Below, piece by piece: positions 41,376-41,705 of a stretch of DNA of 41,705 bases. The notes below the pieces were generated by a model. It ran no database searches. It saw only the letters and a program-made list of their open reading frames with translations, and was not told where the DNA came from. Source of the stretch: Holdemanella hominis (GTDB lineage Bacteria > Bacillota_I > Bacilli_A > Erysipelotrichales > Erysipelotrichaceae); the NCBI RefSeq assembly GCF_014306155.1, contig NZ_JACRWH010000015.1, positions 1-41,705 on the forward strand, written 5' to 3'. Position numbers and translations under genes: made by a program. Position 1 is the first letter of the stretch. Every line of letters begins with the position of its first letter.

Positions 41376-41705
41376 TTAATCATATCGATAGTTGAAAGAT
41401 ACCGGTGATTTGGCTTTCACTTTCCGTTCATTCTGGCGATTAGGACGGATTGGCAGTATTTCTTTAGCTATCAGTGATTCAATATCAGGTGGATTCTTTC
41501 CACCTTTTTCTTTTAGGTAGTTACGTATTATATGAAAGGCACGTACATAATTTAATTGATACTCGTATTTTCTGTCTTTTTCTTTAATTTTTATATTGTT
41601 ACTTACTCTGCTGCAGAAATTATATAACACTAGCTTTGCATAAATTTCCTGCTCTATAAACATTCTTTTCTTTGAATGCAATGTATTTAAATCTAGATGA
41701 TATTT
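41376..41705 (-). CDS. IS4-family transposase, C-terminal part (cut by window edge)
   Basis: The last 109 residues of a frame that is open at the right edge are visible. They begin KYHLDLNTLHSKKRMFIEQE and continue IYAKLVLYNFCSRV. This matches the C-terminal helices after the YREK motif of IS4-type transposases (pattern LHSKK...QQEIFARLxxYNF). The tail is basic and ends SFNYRYD. The catalytic domain lies outside the window, so intactness cannot be judged. It is unrelated in sequence to the IS1634-type enzyme at 12664-14505. Confidence 0.75.
   Translation of the reverse strand, partial: KYHLDLNTLHSKKRMFIEQEIYAKLVLYNFCSRVSNNIKIKEKDRKYEYQLNYVRAFHIIRNYLKEKGGKNPPDIESLIAKEILPIRPNRQNERKVKAKSPVSFNYRYD

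Overview
This is about 42 kb of AT-rich DNA from a low-GC Bacillota, most likely an anaerobic gut-type member of the Erysipelotrichia or Clostridia. The taxonomic reading is inferred from a PolC-type DNA polymerase III, RNase J, a SCIFF peptide with its radical-SAM maturase, strong AGGAGG-type ribosome binding sites and rho-independent terminators between most genes. No rRNA, tRNA or CRISPR array was seen.

Layout. The left edge (1-380) is the 5' end of an IS110-family transposase on the minus strand with a long structured leader that looks like a bridge RNA. Then come an ammonium transporter fused to a P-II sensor domain (488-2173), a two-gene minus-strand operon of unknown function (2255-4085), a decayed flavin-binding oxidase gene (4141-4605), an alpha/beta hydrolase, a PAP2 phosphatase and a creatininase-family enzyme. 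7047-8976 is a tight operon of RmuC, a macro-domain protein and the tRNA methyltransferase MnmM, joined by two ATGA overlaps. A 40-residue membrane peptide, a metallophosphoesterase with altered metal-site motifs and RNase J follow.

11947-22072 holds housekeeping genes: def on the minus strand, then ftsW/rodA-rsmD-coaD-rnc-polC on the plus strand. An IS1634-type element (12565-14643) sits between def and ftsW and has duplicated 165-169 bp of target, including the divergent promoter region. 22149-25036 is a zone of decay: a broken dicarboxylate symporter gene, a possible mscL tail and a relic of a nuclease/transposase gene. Within it lie two divergent CaCA-type cation exchangers, one of them behind a manganese (yybP-ykoY) riboswitch.

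26037-31308 is a TetR repressor gene divergent from an MMPL/RND transporter gene and a large secreted protein with Leu-x-x-Gly heptad repeats, with a candidate operator inside the promoter spacer. 31402-34338 encodes the SCIFF precursor, its radical-SAM/SPASM maturase and an overlapping Orn/Lys/Arg-decarboxylase-like PLP enzyme. 34426-38267 has two tandem Old-Yellow-Enzyme/Fe-S/FAD reductases of the FadH/BaiCD/BaiH type. A nitroreductase, a DUF975-CmpB-like membrane protein that may be translated from a leaderless mRNA, and a broken traX follow. The right edge is the C-terminal end of an IS4-family transposase.

The window reads as a core chromosome segment under recent IS activity and gene decay: at least three genes carry frameshifts or nonsense codons. 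The systems most worth a second look are the Mn-riboswitch/CaCA pair, the IS insertion that duplicated a divergent promoter, the candidate bridge RNA, the SCIFF locus, and the TetR/MMPL/heptad-repeat operon.
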